Source: Actinoplanes lutulentus (lineage in GTDB: Bacteria > Actinomycetota > Actinomycetes > Mycobacteriales > Micromonosporaceae). Taken from it: a DNA stretch of 64,000 bases. Each line of letters begins with the position of its first letter. Positions within the stretch are counted from its first letter, which is position 1. Positions 21,284 through 28,984 of the stretch are shown here, one piece after another. The stretch covers positions 122,996-186,995 of the forward strand of contig NZ_QLMJ01000026.1 of the NCBI RefSeq assembly GCF_003259845.1. The letters run 5' to 3'. The notes beneath the pieces were generated by a model. It worked only from the letters and a program-made list of their open reading frames with translations. It was not told the origin of the DNA and made no database searches. Position numbers and translations under genes: made by a program.

Positions 21284-22390
21284 TCAGCCCTTCTTCTCGA
21301 CGAGCTCGACGAAACGGTCGAAGAGGTAGTCGGCGTCGTGCGGGCCGGCTGCGGCCTCGGGGTGGTACTGGACGGTGAAGGCGGGGATCTCGATGCCCCG
21401 CAGGCCCTCGACCACGTTGTCGTTGAGGCAGACGTGCGAGACCTCGACGGCGCCGAACTCGGTGTCGATCACCTGGTTCAGCGGGGCGTCCACGGCGAAC
21501 CCGTGGTTGTGGCTAGTGACCTCGACCTTGCCGGTGGTCTTGTCGAGCACCGGCTGGTTGATGCCCCGGTGGCCGTACCCGAGCTTGTAGGTGCCGAAGC
21601 CGAGCGCGCGGCCGAGGATCTGGCTGCCGAAGCAGATGCCGAAGAGCGGCACCTCGCGGCGCATCACGTCCTGGGCCAGCGCGACCGGTCCGTCGGCGGT
21701 CGCCGGGTCGCCCGGGCCGGGCGAGAAGAAGACCGCGTCCGGGCTGACCGCGAGCAGGTCCTCGATCGACGAGGAGGCCGGGAAGATGTGCGTGGTGACA
21801 CCGCGCGCGGCGAGCCGGCGGGCCACGTTGCGCTTGATGCCGAGGTCGAGCGCGGCGACCGTGTACCGGTGCTCGCCCTCGGCCTTGACGGTGTAGAGCG
21901 CGTCCGTGCTGACCTGGGCGGAGAGGTCCGCGCCGATCATCTGCGGCTCGCCCTTGACCCGCTCCAGCAGCGACTGCGGGTCGAGGTCGACCGAGGAGAT
22001 GCCGACCCGCATGGCGCCGCGTTCGCGCAGGTGGCGGGTGAGCGCGCGGGTGTCGACGCCGCTGATCCCGACGACGCCCTCGGCGGCCAGGCGCTCGCCC
22101 AGGTCACCCTGCGAGCGCCAGTTCGACGGGCGGCGGGCCGGGTCGCGGACCACGTAACCGGCGACCCAGATCCGGTCCGACTCGTCGTCCTCGGCGTTGA
22201 CGCCGGTGTTGCCGATCTGCGGTGCGGTCTGCACCACGACCTGCTTGTGGTACGACGGGTCGGTCAGCGTCTCCTGATATCCGGTCATGCCGGTGGTGAA
22301 CACCGCCTCGCCGAACGTCTCGCCGACAGCTCCGTAAGCCGTCCCGGAGAACGTGCGACCGTCCTCCAGCACCAGAATCGCCTTGGTCAT
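21284..22390 (-). CDS. carA: Carbamoyl-phosphate synthase small subunit (glutaminase)
   Basis: Class I amidotransferase subunit that hydrolyses glutamine and channels ammonia to CarB. Of 368 residues, the first ~150 form the CarA N-terminal domain (LEDGRTFSGTAYGA, TGMTGYQETLTDPSY) and the rest the GATase domain with the nucleophile Cys in FGICFGSQILGRALG and the His/Glu pair in QYHPEAAAGPHD. Start at ATG 22390 (MTKAILVLEDG); its first base is shared with the last base of the pyrC stop (TAATG), indicating coupled translation. Confidence 0.97.
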   Translation of the reverse strand: MTKAILVLEDGRTFSGTAYGAVGETFGEAVFTTGMTGYQETLTDPSYHKQVVVQTAPQIGNTGVNAEDDESDRIWVAGYVVRDPARRPSNWRSQGDLGERLAAEGVVGISGVDTRALTRHLRERGAMRVGISSVDLDPQSLLERVKGEPQMIGADLSAQVSTDALYTVKAEGEHRYTVAALDLGIKRNVARRLAARGVTTHIFPASSSIEDLLAVSPDAVFFSPGPGDPATADGPVALAQDVMRREVPLFGICFGSQILGRALGFGTYKLGYGHRGINQPVLDKTTGKVEVTSHNHGFAVDAPLNQVIDTEFGAVEVSHVCLNDNVVEGLRGIEIPAFTVQYHPEAAAGPHDADYLFDRFVELVEKKG

Positions 22391-23652
22391 TACTTGACCG
22401 CCTTCCCGTCCAGAACCGTCGCTTCTCCCCGCAGGAAGGTCGCCACGATGCGACCCGGCAGGTTCATGCCCGCGTACGGCGTGTTTCGGCTGCGGCTCGC
22501 CAGCTCGGCCGGGTCGACGACCCAGCGGGCGGACGGGTCCACCAGCGTGATGTTTGCGGGCGTGCCGGCGCTCAGGTCGCCGCCGTGCCCGGTCAGCCCG
22601 GCGATGCGGGCCGGCGCGATCGACATCCGGTCGGCGATCAGGTCCCACTTCTCACCGAAGACGCTCAGCACGATCGGCAGCGCGGTCTCCAGACCCAGCA
22701 TGCCGGGGCGGGCGTACGACCACTCGCATTCCTTGTCCTGCACGGCGTGCGGCGCGTGGTCGGTGGCCACCACGTCGATCACCCCGTCCAGCAGGGCCTG
22801 GCGGAGGGCTTCGACGTCGTTGCGCGTACGCAATGGGGGGTTGACCTTGAAGACCGGGTCGTAACCGGCCGCGAGTTCGTCGGTGAGAAGGAGGTGGTGG
22901 GGGGTGACCTCGGCGGTCACGCGCACGCCGCGGGCCTTGGCCTGGCGGAGCACCTCGACCGAACCGGCGGTGGAGACGTGGCAGACGTGCAGGCGGCTAC
23001 CGACGTGCTCGGCCAGGAGCACGTCCCGGGCGATGATCGCCTCCTCGGCGACCGCGGGCCAGCCGGTCAGGCCGAGGCGAGTGCTGACCTCGCCCTCGTG
23101 CATCTGCGCGCCCTCGGTGAGGCGCGGCTCCTCGGCGTGCTGGGCGATCACGCCGTCGAACGCCTTCACGTACTCCAGGGCCCGGCGCATCAGGCGCGGG
23201 TCGGCGACGCAGAAGCCGTCGTCGGAGAAGATCCGCACGTTCGCGGCGGAGTCGGCCATCGCGCCCAGCTCGGCGAGCTGCTTGCCGGCCAGACCGATGG
23301 TGACGGCGCCGATCGGCTGCACGTCCACCAGACCGGCCTCGCGGCCGAGCCGCCAGACCTGCTCGACCACGCCCGCGGTGTCGGCGACCGGCGAGGTGTT
23401 CGCCATCGAGCAGACCGCTGTGTAACCGCCGAGCGCCGCGGCGCGCGAGCCGGTCTCGACCGTCTCGGCGTCCTCGCGGCCGGGTTCGCGCAGGTGGGTG
23501 TGCACGTCGACGAGGCCGGGCAGCGCGACCAGGCCGGTCGCGTCGATGACCTGAGCGTCGTCGGGAGCTTTGTCGGAAATGACGCCATCAACGATGGCCA
23601 GGTCGGTCGGCGCGGCGCCGAGGATCGAGACGCCCTTGAGCAGGTACGCCAT
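22390..23652 (-). CDS. pyrC: Dihydroorotase (class I)
   Basis: Zinc enzyme closing carbamoyl-aspartate to dihydroorotate. The 420-residue amidohydrolase has the metal site DVHTHLREPG near residue 60, the substrate segment in MANTSP, a His pair in QHAEEP and CHVSTAGS, and the catalytic Asp in ATDHAPH. It lacks obvious fusion partners. ATG 23652 shares one base with the pyrB stop; a GTG one codon earlier is also possible. Confidence 0.97.
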   Translation of the reverse strand: MAYLLKGVSILGAAPTDLAIVDGVISDKAPDDAQVIDATGLVALPGLVDVHTHLREPGREDAETVETGSRAAALGGYTAVCSMANTSPVADTAGVVEQVWRLGREAGLVDVQPIGAVTIGLAGKQLAELGAMADSAANVRIFSDDGFCVADPRLMRRALEYVKAFDGVIAQHAEEPRLTEGAQMHEGEVSTRLGLTGWPAVAEEAIIARDVLLAEHVGSRLHVCHVSTAGSVEVLRQAKARGVRVTAEVTPHHLLLTDELAAGYDPVFKVNPPLRTRNDVEALRQALLDGVIDVVATDHAPHAVQDKECEWSYARPGMLGLETALPIVLSVFGEKWDLIADRMSIAPARIAGLTGHGGDLSAGTPANITLVDPSARWVVDPAELASRSRNTPYAGMNLPGRIVATFLRGEATVLDGKAVK

Positions 23653-24572
23653 CACTTGCCTCCCAAAAGCAGGTAGAGGACTGCCATCCGGACGCTGACG
23701 CCGTTGGCGACCTGTTCGACGATCGTGGATCGGGGCGAGTCGGCGACCTCGGGTGCGATCTCCATGCCCCGGTTCATCGGACCCGGGTGCATGACGATCG
23801 CGTGCTCCGGCAGCCGCCTCATCCGCCGCATGTCGAGCCCGTACCGGCGGCTGTACTCACGGGCCGACGGGAAGTACGAGTCCTGCATCCGCTCGGTCTG
23901 CACGCGCAGCATCATCACCACGTCGCTGTCCGGCAGCACCGCGTCCAGGTCGTACGAGACCTGGGTCTTCTCGGCCAGCGCGGCCGCGGTGTCCAGCGGG
24001 ATGAGCGTGGGCGGGCCGACCACGGTGACCTGCGCGCCGAGCGTGGTCAGCAGCAGGACGTTGGAACGGGCCACCCGGCTGTGCAGCACGTCGCCGACGA
24101 TCGCGACCTTCAGGCCGTCGAGCCGGCCCAGGCGCGAGCGCATCGTGTACGCGTCCAGCAGAGCCTGTGTCGGGTGCTCGTGGGTGCCGTCACCGGCGTT
24201 GACCACCGAGCCGTCCACCCACTCCGCCAGCCGGTGCGGCGCGCCGCTGGCCGGGTGCCGGATCACCACGGCGTCGGCACCCATGGCCTGCAGGGTGAGC
24301 GCGGTGTCCTTCAGGCTCTCGCCCTTGGAGACGCTGGAACCCTTGGCGGAGAAGTTGATGACGTCGGCGGAGAGCCGCTTGGCCGCCGCCTCGAAGGAGA
24401 TCCGGGTCCGCGTCGAGTCCTCGTAGAAGAGGTTGACCACGGTGCGGCCGCGCAGCGCGGGCAGCTTCTTGACCTCGCGGCCGGAGAGAGCGGCCATCTC
24501 GGCGGCGGTGTCCAGGATCAGGGTCGCGGTGGCGGCGTCCAGGTCGGCCGCCGAACGGAGATGCTTGATCAT
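23652..24572 (-). CDS. pyrB: Aspartate carbamoyltransferase catalytic subunit
   Basis: Condenses carbamoyl phosphate with aspartate. The 306-residue product has STRTRISFEAAAKRL (carbamoyl-phosphate loop), SVSKGESLKDT (the loop lent to the neighbouring subunit's active site), RHP and HPTQALLD, and HPGPMNRG near the C-terminus. No pyrI regulatory-chain gene is adjacent, as expected in actinobacteria. Its ATG overlaps the pyrR stop by 4 bp. Confidence 0.97.
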   Translation of the reverse strand: MIKHLRSAADLDAATATLILDTAAEMAALSGREVKKLPALRGRTVVNLFYEDSTRTRISFEAAAKRLSADVINFSAKGSSVSKGESLKDTALTLQAMGADAVVIRHPASGAPHRLAEWVDGSVVNAGDGTHEHPTQALLDAYTMRSRLGRLDGLKVAIVGDVLHSRVARSNVLLLTTLGAQVTVVGPPTLIPLDTAAALAEKTQVSYDLDAVLPDSDVVMMLRVQTERMQDSYFPSAREYSRRYGLDMRRMRRLPEHAIVMHPGPMNRGMEIAPEVADSPRSTIVEQVANGVSVRMAVLYLLLGGK

Positions 24573-25129
24573 TTGAGGCCTCCGATCAGGCGTACCTCGT
24601 CGGCGCCGTCGGTCTCGGTGAGCGCGACCTTCACGCTCTCGCTGAGCGCGGTCGGGATGTTCTTGCCGACGTAGTCGGCGCGGATCGGCAACTGCCGGTG
24701 ACCGCGGTCGACCAGGACCGCGAGCTGCACCGAGCTGGGCCGGCCGAGATCCTGCAGCGCGTCCAGGGCGGCGCGCACCGAGCGGCCGGAGAAGAGGACG
24801 TCGTCGACGAGGATCACCCGCAGCCCGTCGATGCCGCCGCTGGGCAGCTCGGTCTTGCCGAGCGCGCGGGTGGCCTTGAGGCGCAGGTCGTCGCGGTAGA
24901 GCGTGATGTCGAGTGATCCGACCGGGACCTCGACGCCTTCGAAGGCGTGGATCCGGGCGGCGAGCCGGTGCGCGAGCGGGACACCCCGGGTCGGGATGCC
25001 GAGCAGCACCGTGCCGGTGGCGCCGGAGGTCTTCTCGAGGATCTGATGCGCGATGCGGTCCACGACCCGATGCAGGTCGGAACCCTCTAAAATGATCTTG
25101 CTCGGCGCGTCTGCGCGTGGCTGCGCCAC
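24569..25129 (-). CDS. pyrR: Bifunctional pyr operon regulator / uracil phosphoribosyltransferase PyrR
   Basis: UMP-sensing RNA-binding regulator with phosphoribosyltransferase fold. The 186-residue product contains VLLGIPTRGVPLA, DITLYRDDL and the PRPP-binding loop VILVDDVLFSGRSVRAALD. I set the start at GTG 25129 because a perfect AGGAGG lies 6 nt upstream on the coding strand; a longer frame to 25153 would begin before the ribosome-binding site. Immediately upstream the transcript contains a match to the PyrR-binding loop, next to the ribosome-binding site, consistent with the translational repression described for Mycobacterium smegmatis pyr. First gene of pyrR-pyrB-pyrC-carA-carB-pyrD-bioA-pyrF. 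Confidence 0.95.
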   Translation of the reverse strand: MAQPRADAPSKIILEGSDLHRVVDRIAHQILEKTSGATGTVLLGIPTRGVPLAHRLAARIHAFEGVEVPVGSLDITLYRDDLRLKATRALGKTELPSGGIDGLRVILVDDVLFSGRSVRAALDALQDLGRPSSVQLAVLVDRGHRQLPIRADYVGKNIPTALSESVKVALTETDGADEVRLIGGLK

Positions 25130-25143
25130 GGCGGACCTCCTTC

Positions 25144-25161
25144 CCCGCCTCACGGGACGGG
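25144..25161 (-). promoter_or_regulatory. Candidate PyrR-binding RNA loop overlapping the pyrR leader
   Basis: Read on the minus strand, the leader contains TCCCGTGAGGC (25157-25147), which fits the PyrR loop consensus UCCNGNGAGGY, flanked by CCCG and CGGG that close a stem. The GGAGG ribosome-binding site begins 3 nt further downstream, so protein-stabilised folding could block initiation. The match is by eye against the published consensus for Bacillus and Mycobacterium leaders. Confidence 0.65.
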
Positions 25162-25441
25162 TCGTTAAAGGATGTCGGTTCGGTTTCGGCCCCAGTTCAG
25201 GCCGGCCCGATGGCTGACGCTACGTTACCAGTGGACGCAGCGTTGACCATGGTGACGTGCCTGACTGGAGCAGACCGGACAAATCCTGCAACTGGGGATA
25301 CAGCCGGTAACTTTGGTGCGGCCCGCACGACTCATCGGTAACCAACACTTGACCGGCGGTCGCAAACTCCGTACCGTCACGCAGCGTAGCGATCCGTGAG
25401 GAAAGAACCCTCCGGGCCAGCACAGTACCGGGAGTGTCCGT
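25162..25441. other. Divergent pyrR-bldD intergenic region
   Basis: About 280 bp separating the pyr operon and bldD. It must contain both promoters. I see an ACCATGGT palindrome (25246-25253, within TTGACCATGGTGAC) and several AC/GT-rich stretches that could be BldD half-sites, but no clear match to the BldD box or to a -35/-10 pair. Any longer open frame here runs antisense to bldD. Confidence 0.4.
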
Positions 25442-25930
25442 ATGCCGTCTGAGTACGCCAAGTCGCTGGGCGCTCGCCTGCGCTCCATCCGCCAGCAGCA
25501 GGGCCTGTCCTTGCAGGGCGTCGAAGAGAAGTCCAACGGCCGCTGGAAAGCTGTCGTGGTCGGCTCGTACGAGCGTGGTGACCGCGCGGTAACCGTCTCG
25601 CGTCTGGCCGAACTGGCCGACTTCTACCGAGTGCCCGTCTCGGAGCTCCTGCCCGACGGCAGTGGCATCCGCCTCGAGGCCACCAACAAGATCGTCCTTG
25701 ACCTGGAGAAGCTGTACGACACCACGGGCGAAGACCTCGCGTACGTGGCTCGTTACGCCCGGGCCATCCAGCAGCAGCGCGGCGACTACAACGGCCGCGT
25801 CCTGTCGATCCGCGCCGACGACCTGCGCGCGCTCGCCATCGTGTACGACATCTCGCCCTCCGGCTTGATCGAGCGCCTCACCGAGCAGGGTGTGCTGGTC
25901 GCTGACCCGCGCGCGTTCTTCGCCAGCTGA
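25442..25930 (+). CDS. bldD: Developmental master regulator BldD (c-di-GMP-responsive repressor)
   Basis: Transcription factor that holds actinomycetes in vegetative growth by repressing sporulation genes. The 162-residue product has the N-terminal XRE-type helix-turn-helix nearly identical to Streptomyces BldD (LGARLRSIRQQQGLSL, then GRWKAVVVGSYERGDRAVTV), a variable linker (about 72-85) and the C-terminal c-di-GMP-binding domain. The bipartite signature is present as R113-G-D115 and R124-A-D-D127, where Streptomyces has RGD and RQDD. ATG 25442 has GGGAG about 7 nt upstream. It is divergent from pyrR and is followed by a strong terminator. Dimerisation by tetrameric c-di-GMP is known for the family; a GGDEF-type protein is also encoded in this window. 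Confidence 0.96.
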   Translation: MPSEYAKSLGARLRSIRQQQGLSLQGVEEKSNGRWKAVVVGSYERGDRAVTVSRLAELADFYRVPVSELLPDGSGIRLEATNKIVLDLEKLYDTTGEDLAYVARYARAIQQQRGDYNGRVLSIRADDLRALAIVYDISPSGLIERLTEQGVLVADPRAFFAS

Positions 25931-25944
25931 TTCACCGCACCGCC

Positions 25945-25973
25945 AAAGCCCGCGCCTTCCCGGCGCGGGCTTT
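25945..25973 (+). terminator. Intrinsic terminator of bldD
   Basis: AAAGCCCGCGCC and GGCGCGGGCTTT form an exact 12-bp stem around a 5-nt loop, 15 bp after the bldD stop, ending in TTT. Confidence 0.85.
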
Positions 25974-26043
25974 CCCGTTTCCCCACCCAGCGAGCCGCCA
26001 ATGGGCAGCTTCACCACGCGCCGCCCGCAACCCCCCTTTCTCG

Positions 26044-26092
26044 CGATCTTGTGGAGTTTCACGAACCGTTTCCGGTGATGTCCACAAGATCG
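26044..26092. repeat. Palindromic element A, upstream of the DUF559-like gene
   Basis: CGATCTTGTGGA (26044-26055) and TCCACAAGATCG (26081-26092), exact 12-bp arms, total 49 bp. A short inner stem TCAC/GTGA is visible. Interior aligns with element C (27232-27278): both continue the left arm with GAGTT(T/C)CACG. Confidence 0.8.
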
Positions 26093-26127
26093 GCTCGGGG
26101 TGTGTGCCTCCCGGCTCCACTCCTTTC

Positions 26128-26176
26128 GATCTTGTTGATCTGACTCCACCCCGTGCTCGTGGAAATCAACAAGATC
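26128..26176. repeat. Palindromic element B, upstream of the DUF559-like gene
   Basis: GATCTTGTTGAT (26128-26139) and ATCAACAAGATC (26165-26176), exact 12-bp arms, total 49 bp, with an inner stem TCCAC/GTGGA. It starts 35 bp after element A and ends 65 bp before the next start codon. Confidence 0.8.
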
Positions 26177-26241
26177 TGGCGTTATCCACAGGCAGAAAAT
26201 TTGGCAGCCGAGCGAGCGGTGCTTCCCAGCAGGGTGAGGCC

Positions 26242-27180
26242 ATGCTTCTCCGAACTCCCAGTGACGATGGGAGCGAGTTCGAATGGTTGCTCTACGAACA
26301 GGCTGGCGTCGTCACCACCCGTCAGGCAATCACGCTGCTCGGTCGCGCACCGGTCGAGCGCCATCTCCGCCATGGCCGATGGCGCAGTCTGAGCCACGGA
26401 ATACTCCTGACCGATAACGGCCGGCTTCACCGTGAACAGCAACTATGGGTGGCCATCCTGGCGGCCGGGCCCGGCGCCCTGCTCGCCGGCATCACTGCGG
26501 CGACCGCATGGGGAGTGACCGGTCTCCCCAGCGAGCCGATCCAAGTGATCATTTCGGCTGAGCGCAGCCGGAGCGCGCGTCTTGCCCGGTTCCCTGCCGA
26601 CATGGCTTCGGTACGCGTGTACCGCTCGGCCGTACTCCCGCCGGAGCATCAGCACACCGGCCTACCCCCACGGACCAGCCTGGGACGTTCCGTCATCGAC
26701 GCGGCAGCGTGGGCCGGCACCGATCGCGAGGCACACGTGGTGATCGCCGCCGCATGTCAGCAACGGCGGGTCCTGCCCTCGGACATCAGGCGCGCGCTCG
26801 ACCTGTTCCCGCGAATACGCCGGCACCGGTTGATGAGCGATCTGCTCGCTGACCTGGCCGGAGGCGCGTCCGCACTCAGTGAGATCGACCTGGTCCGCCT
26901 GTGCCGGCAGTACCGCCTGCCACTACCGGTATTACAGGAGCATCGGACGGACAGCGCCGGTCGCAGGCGTTACCTCGATGCCTACTGGCCGGACTTCCGG
27001 CTGCACGTCGAGGTCGACGGGGCACATCACATGGATGCCGAGCAGTGGACCGCCGACATGCTCCGGCAGAACGCTGTGTGGATCAAAGGCGACCGAATCC
27101 TGAGATTCCCGGCATCGCTGCTCCGATCGAACCCCAGCGCCGTCGCCGCCCAGCTGAAAGCAGCCATGACAACGCCATAA
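26242..27180 (+). CDS. AbiEi-like N-terminal domain protein with C-terminal DUF559/Vsr-like nuclease fold
   Basis: A 312-residue protein. The N-terminal ~65 residues (EWLLYEQAGVVTTRQAITLLG...GRWRSLSHGILL) resemble the winged-helix domain of AbiEi-type proteins. The C-terminus (about 225-312) resembles DUF559 PD-(D/E)XK-like nucleases: Asp251 in YWPDFRLHVEVDG, Glu257-Val-Asp259, then a His pair and Arg275, ending with a WI-KGDRILRFPA core strand. No AbiEii nucleotidyltransferase partner is adjacent, so it is not a complete type IV toxin-antitoxin pair. ATG 26242 follows AGGGTGAGG; a longer frame from 26104 would read through palindrome B. It is flanked on both sides by pairs of palindromic elements, suggesting a discrete cassette. 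DNA-cleaving activity is inference. Confidence 0.7.
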   Translation: MLLRTPSDDGSEFEWLLYEQAGVVTTRQAITLLGRAPVERHLRHGRWRSLSHGILLTDNGRLHREQQLWVAILAAGPGALLAGITAATAWGVTGLPSEPIQVIISAERSRSARLARFPADMASVRVYRSAVLPPEHQHTGLPPRTSLGRSVIDAAAWAGTDREAHVVIAAACQQRRVLPSDIRRALDLFPRIRRHRLMSDLLADLAGGASALSEIDLVRLCRQYRLPLPVLQEHRTDSAGRRRYLDAYWPDFRLHVEVDGAHHMDAEQWTADMLRQNAVWIKGDRILRFPASLLRSNPSAVAAQLKAAMTTP

Positions 27181-27231
27181 ACCCCCGCGCACCCAAGCCC
27201 CCGCCACCCCACCACCCCGCCGCCCGCCGCG

Positions 27232-27278
27232 GATCTTGTTGAGTTCCACGCAAACGGTTCACCCAAGTCGACAAGATC
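27232..27278. repeat. Palindromic element C, downstream of the DUF559-like gene
   Basis: GATCTTGTTGA (27232-27242) and TCGACAAGATC (27268-27278), 10 of 11 arm positions complementary, total 47 bp. Begins 51 bp after the stop codon. Confidence 0.75.
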
Positions 27279-27302
27279 GCAACGAGCAAACCCACCCCTA
27301 GC

Positions 27303-27352
27303 CGATCTTGAAGAACTCCCCGACTACGAGACGGAGTAAGTCAACAAGATCG
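27303..27352. repeat. Palindromic element D, downstream of the DUF559-like gene
   Basis: CGATCTTG (27303-27310) and CAAGATCG (27345-27352), exact 8-bp arms with an inner ACTCC/GGAGT stem, total 50 bp. It follows element C by 24 bp. A lone half-arm (ACAAGATCG) occurs again near 27377. Confidence 0.7.
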
Positions 27353-27458
27353 AAAAAGCGACAGCACGACGCGTCACAAGATCGCGGCGAAACCAGCAGT
27401 ACAAGCCCCCGAACCCCGAACCCCAAACCCCGAACGCACCCCGTACACCAACGCGAAG

Positions 27459-27484
27459 CGGCCCGGACCATCCGGTCCGGGCCG
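27459..27484 (-). terminator. Hairpin downstream of nusB
   Basis: CGGCCCGGACC (27459-27469) and GGTCCGGGCCG (27474-27484), exact 11-bp stem with a 4-nt loop, 15 bp beyond the nusB stop. No T-tract follows on the minus strand, as is common for high-GC hairpin terminators. Confidence 0.55.
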
Positions 27485-27498
27485 TGCGGAAACCCTGT

Positions 27499-27933
27499 TC
27501 AGCGCGTGGCGAACGCCGCGATGCGGTCGAGAAGGCCGTTCAGGAAGCGAGGGCTGTCGTCGGTCGACATCTCCTTCGCCAGCTCCACCGCCTCGGTGAT
27601 GGCGACCGGGTCGTCCACGTCGGGCACGTAGAGCAGCTCGAACACCGCGATCCGCGCCAGGTTGCGGTCGACGGCCGGCATCCGGTCGATCGTCCAGCCC
27701 TCCGCGTAGCTGGCGATCAGCTCGTCGACCCGGTCGATGTTCTTGGCGACGCCCTCGATCAGCTCGGTGGCGTAACCCATGTGTTCCGGATGCGGCTTGG
27801 CGATCCGGTCCAGGTAGGTGACGAGAACCTGGCTCGGCGGAAGGTCACGCAGGTCGGCCTCGAAGAGGACGTCGAGTGCTCGCTTGCGCGCCTTGCGACG
27901 CGCGAGCCGTTCCTTTTTGGGACCTTCAGCCAT
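27499..27933 (-). CDS. nusB: Transcription antitermination protein NusB
   Basis: RNA-binding partner of NusE in the rRNA antitermination complex. The 144-residue product shows KARKRALDVLFEADLR, the helix-rich middle, and DRNLARIAVFELLYV...AITEAVELAKEMSTDDSPRFLNGLLDRIA, all typical of NusB. It directly follows efp, whose stop codon shares a base with the nusB start (TGATG). It is the last gene before the palindrome-rich interval. Confidence 0.96.
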   Translation of the reverse strand: MAEGPKKERLARRKARKRALDVLFEADLRDLPPSQVLVTYLDRIAKPHPEHMGYATELIEGVAKNIDRVDELIASYAEGWTIDRMPAVDRNLARIAVFELLYVPDVDDPVAITEAVELAKEMSTDDSPRFLNGLLDRIAAFATR

Positions 27934-28490
27934 CAGCTGCGGCCGAGGTAGCGGCCGTCGCGGGTGTCGACCTTGATCTTCTCACCGGTGGTGATGAAGA
28001 GCGGAACCTGAACGGTGGCGCCGGTCTCGACGGTCGCCGGCTTGGTGCCGCCGGTGGACCGGTCACCCTGCAGACCCGGCTCGGTGTAGGTGACCTCGAG
28101 GAACACGCTGGTCGGCAGCTCGATGTAGAGCGGCACACCCTCGTGCAGCGCGACCGTCGCCTCAGCCTCGGGGAGCAGGTAGTTCGCGTTCTCGCCGAGC
28201 GTGCCACCCTGCACGTGGATCTGGTCGTAGGTGTCCAGGTCCATGAAGACGTAGTCTTCGCCGTCCTTGTACAGGTACTGCATGGTGCGCTTGTCCACGG
28301 TCGCGGTCTCGACCTTGGTGCCCGCGTTGAAGGTCTTGTCGACGACCTTGCCGGACAGGACGTGCTTCAGCGTGGTGCGGACGAACGCCGGACCCTTCCC
28401 CGGCTTGACGTGCTGGAACTCGACGACAGTCCACAGCTCCTTGTCGAGGTTGAGCACCAGGCCGTTCTTCAGGTCGTTGGTGGAAGCCAT
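27933..28490 (-). CDS. efp: Elongation factor P
   Basis: Relieves ribosomes stalled at polyproline stretches. The 185-residue, three-domain protein has the tip loop KPGKGPAF with Lys32. The palindromic Pro-Gly-Lys-Gly-Pro loop is the signature of an actinobacterial EF-P subfamily reported to work with an unmodified lysine. Start ATG 28490 (MASTNDLKNG); a longer frame to 28529 lacks similarity. The window encodes very proline-rich proteins (for example the gene at 40215-43982), likely clients. Confidence 0.97.
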   Translation of the reverse strand: MASTNDLKNGLVLNLDKELWTVVEFQHVKPGKGPAFVRTTLKHVLSGKVVDKTFNAGTKVETATVDKRTMQYLYKDGEDYVFMDLDTYDQIHVQGGTLGENANYLLPEAEATVALHEGVPLYIELPTSVFLEVTYTEPGLQGDRSTGGTKPATVETGATVQVPLFITTGEKIKVDTRDGRYLGRS

Positions 28491-28564
28491 GTCCTGCCTT
28501 GGTTTGAAGCGTATCGGTGACCGAACCACTCTACCGGCGGTGAGCAGTCCCCTGCGAATCGGGC

Positions 28565-28984
28565 TTACCGGGCAATATGGTCTATTGCGAGGCGATATCC
28601 AGCGAAGCCGAGACCGGCGATCACACCGGTCGCAACGGCCGAAATCACCGAATGGTGCCGAAACTCCTCACGGGCGTGGATGTTCGAGATGTGCACCTCG
28701 ATCAGCTTGCCGCGCAACATCGCGCAGGCGTCACGCACCGCGTAGTTGTAATGGGACCAGGCCCCCGGGTTCAGCACCACGTCGGCACCTTCGTCGGCCG
28801 CCTGGTAAAGCCATTCGAGCATCTCATGCTCGGCGTTGGTCTGCCGCACCTCGACGGTCAGGCCGAGGTCCTTCGCCGCGGTCTGGCACAGATCGACCAG
28901 ATCCTGATAGGTCGACGAGCCGTAGATCCCCGGCTCACGCAGCCCCAGCCGCCCCAGGTTCGGCCCGTTCAGCACGTAGATCAT
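28565..28984 (-). CDS. aroQ: 3-dehydroquinate dehydratase, type II
   Basis: Third step of the shikimate pathway. The 139-residue length and motifs fit the dodecameric type II enzyme: LNGPNLGRLGLREPGIYG with the catalytic Tyr21, the lid Arg region, NPGAWSHYNYAVRDA and EVHISNIHAREEFRHHS, including the conserved catalytic His. Its ATG overlaps the aroB stop by 4 bp. No PepQ-type peptidase gene lies between aroQ and efp, in contrast to Mycobacterium tuberculosis. Confidence 0.96.
   Translation of the reverse strand: MIYVLNGPNLGRLGLREPGIYGSSTYQDLVDLCQTAAKDLGLTVEVRQTNAEHEMLEWLYQAADEGADVVLNPGAWSHYNYAVRDACAMLRGKLIEVHISNIHAREEFRHHSVISAVATGVIAGLGFAGYRLAIDHIAR

Noticed and set aside
25690..25700. Further palindromic-element arm (CAACAAGATCG) inside bldD
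   Set aside because: It is a single arm without its partner and encodes conserved BldD-linker residues; coincidence is likely.
25220..26149. 309-codon minus-strand frame opposite bldD
   Set aside because: Antisense to the clearly identified bldD coding sequence.
26242..27180. Complete AbiE type IV toxin-antitoxin system
   Set aside because: Only an AbiEi-like N-terminal domain is present, fused to a nuclease-like domain; no AbiEii nucleotidyltransferase gene is adjacent.
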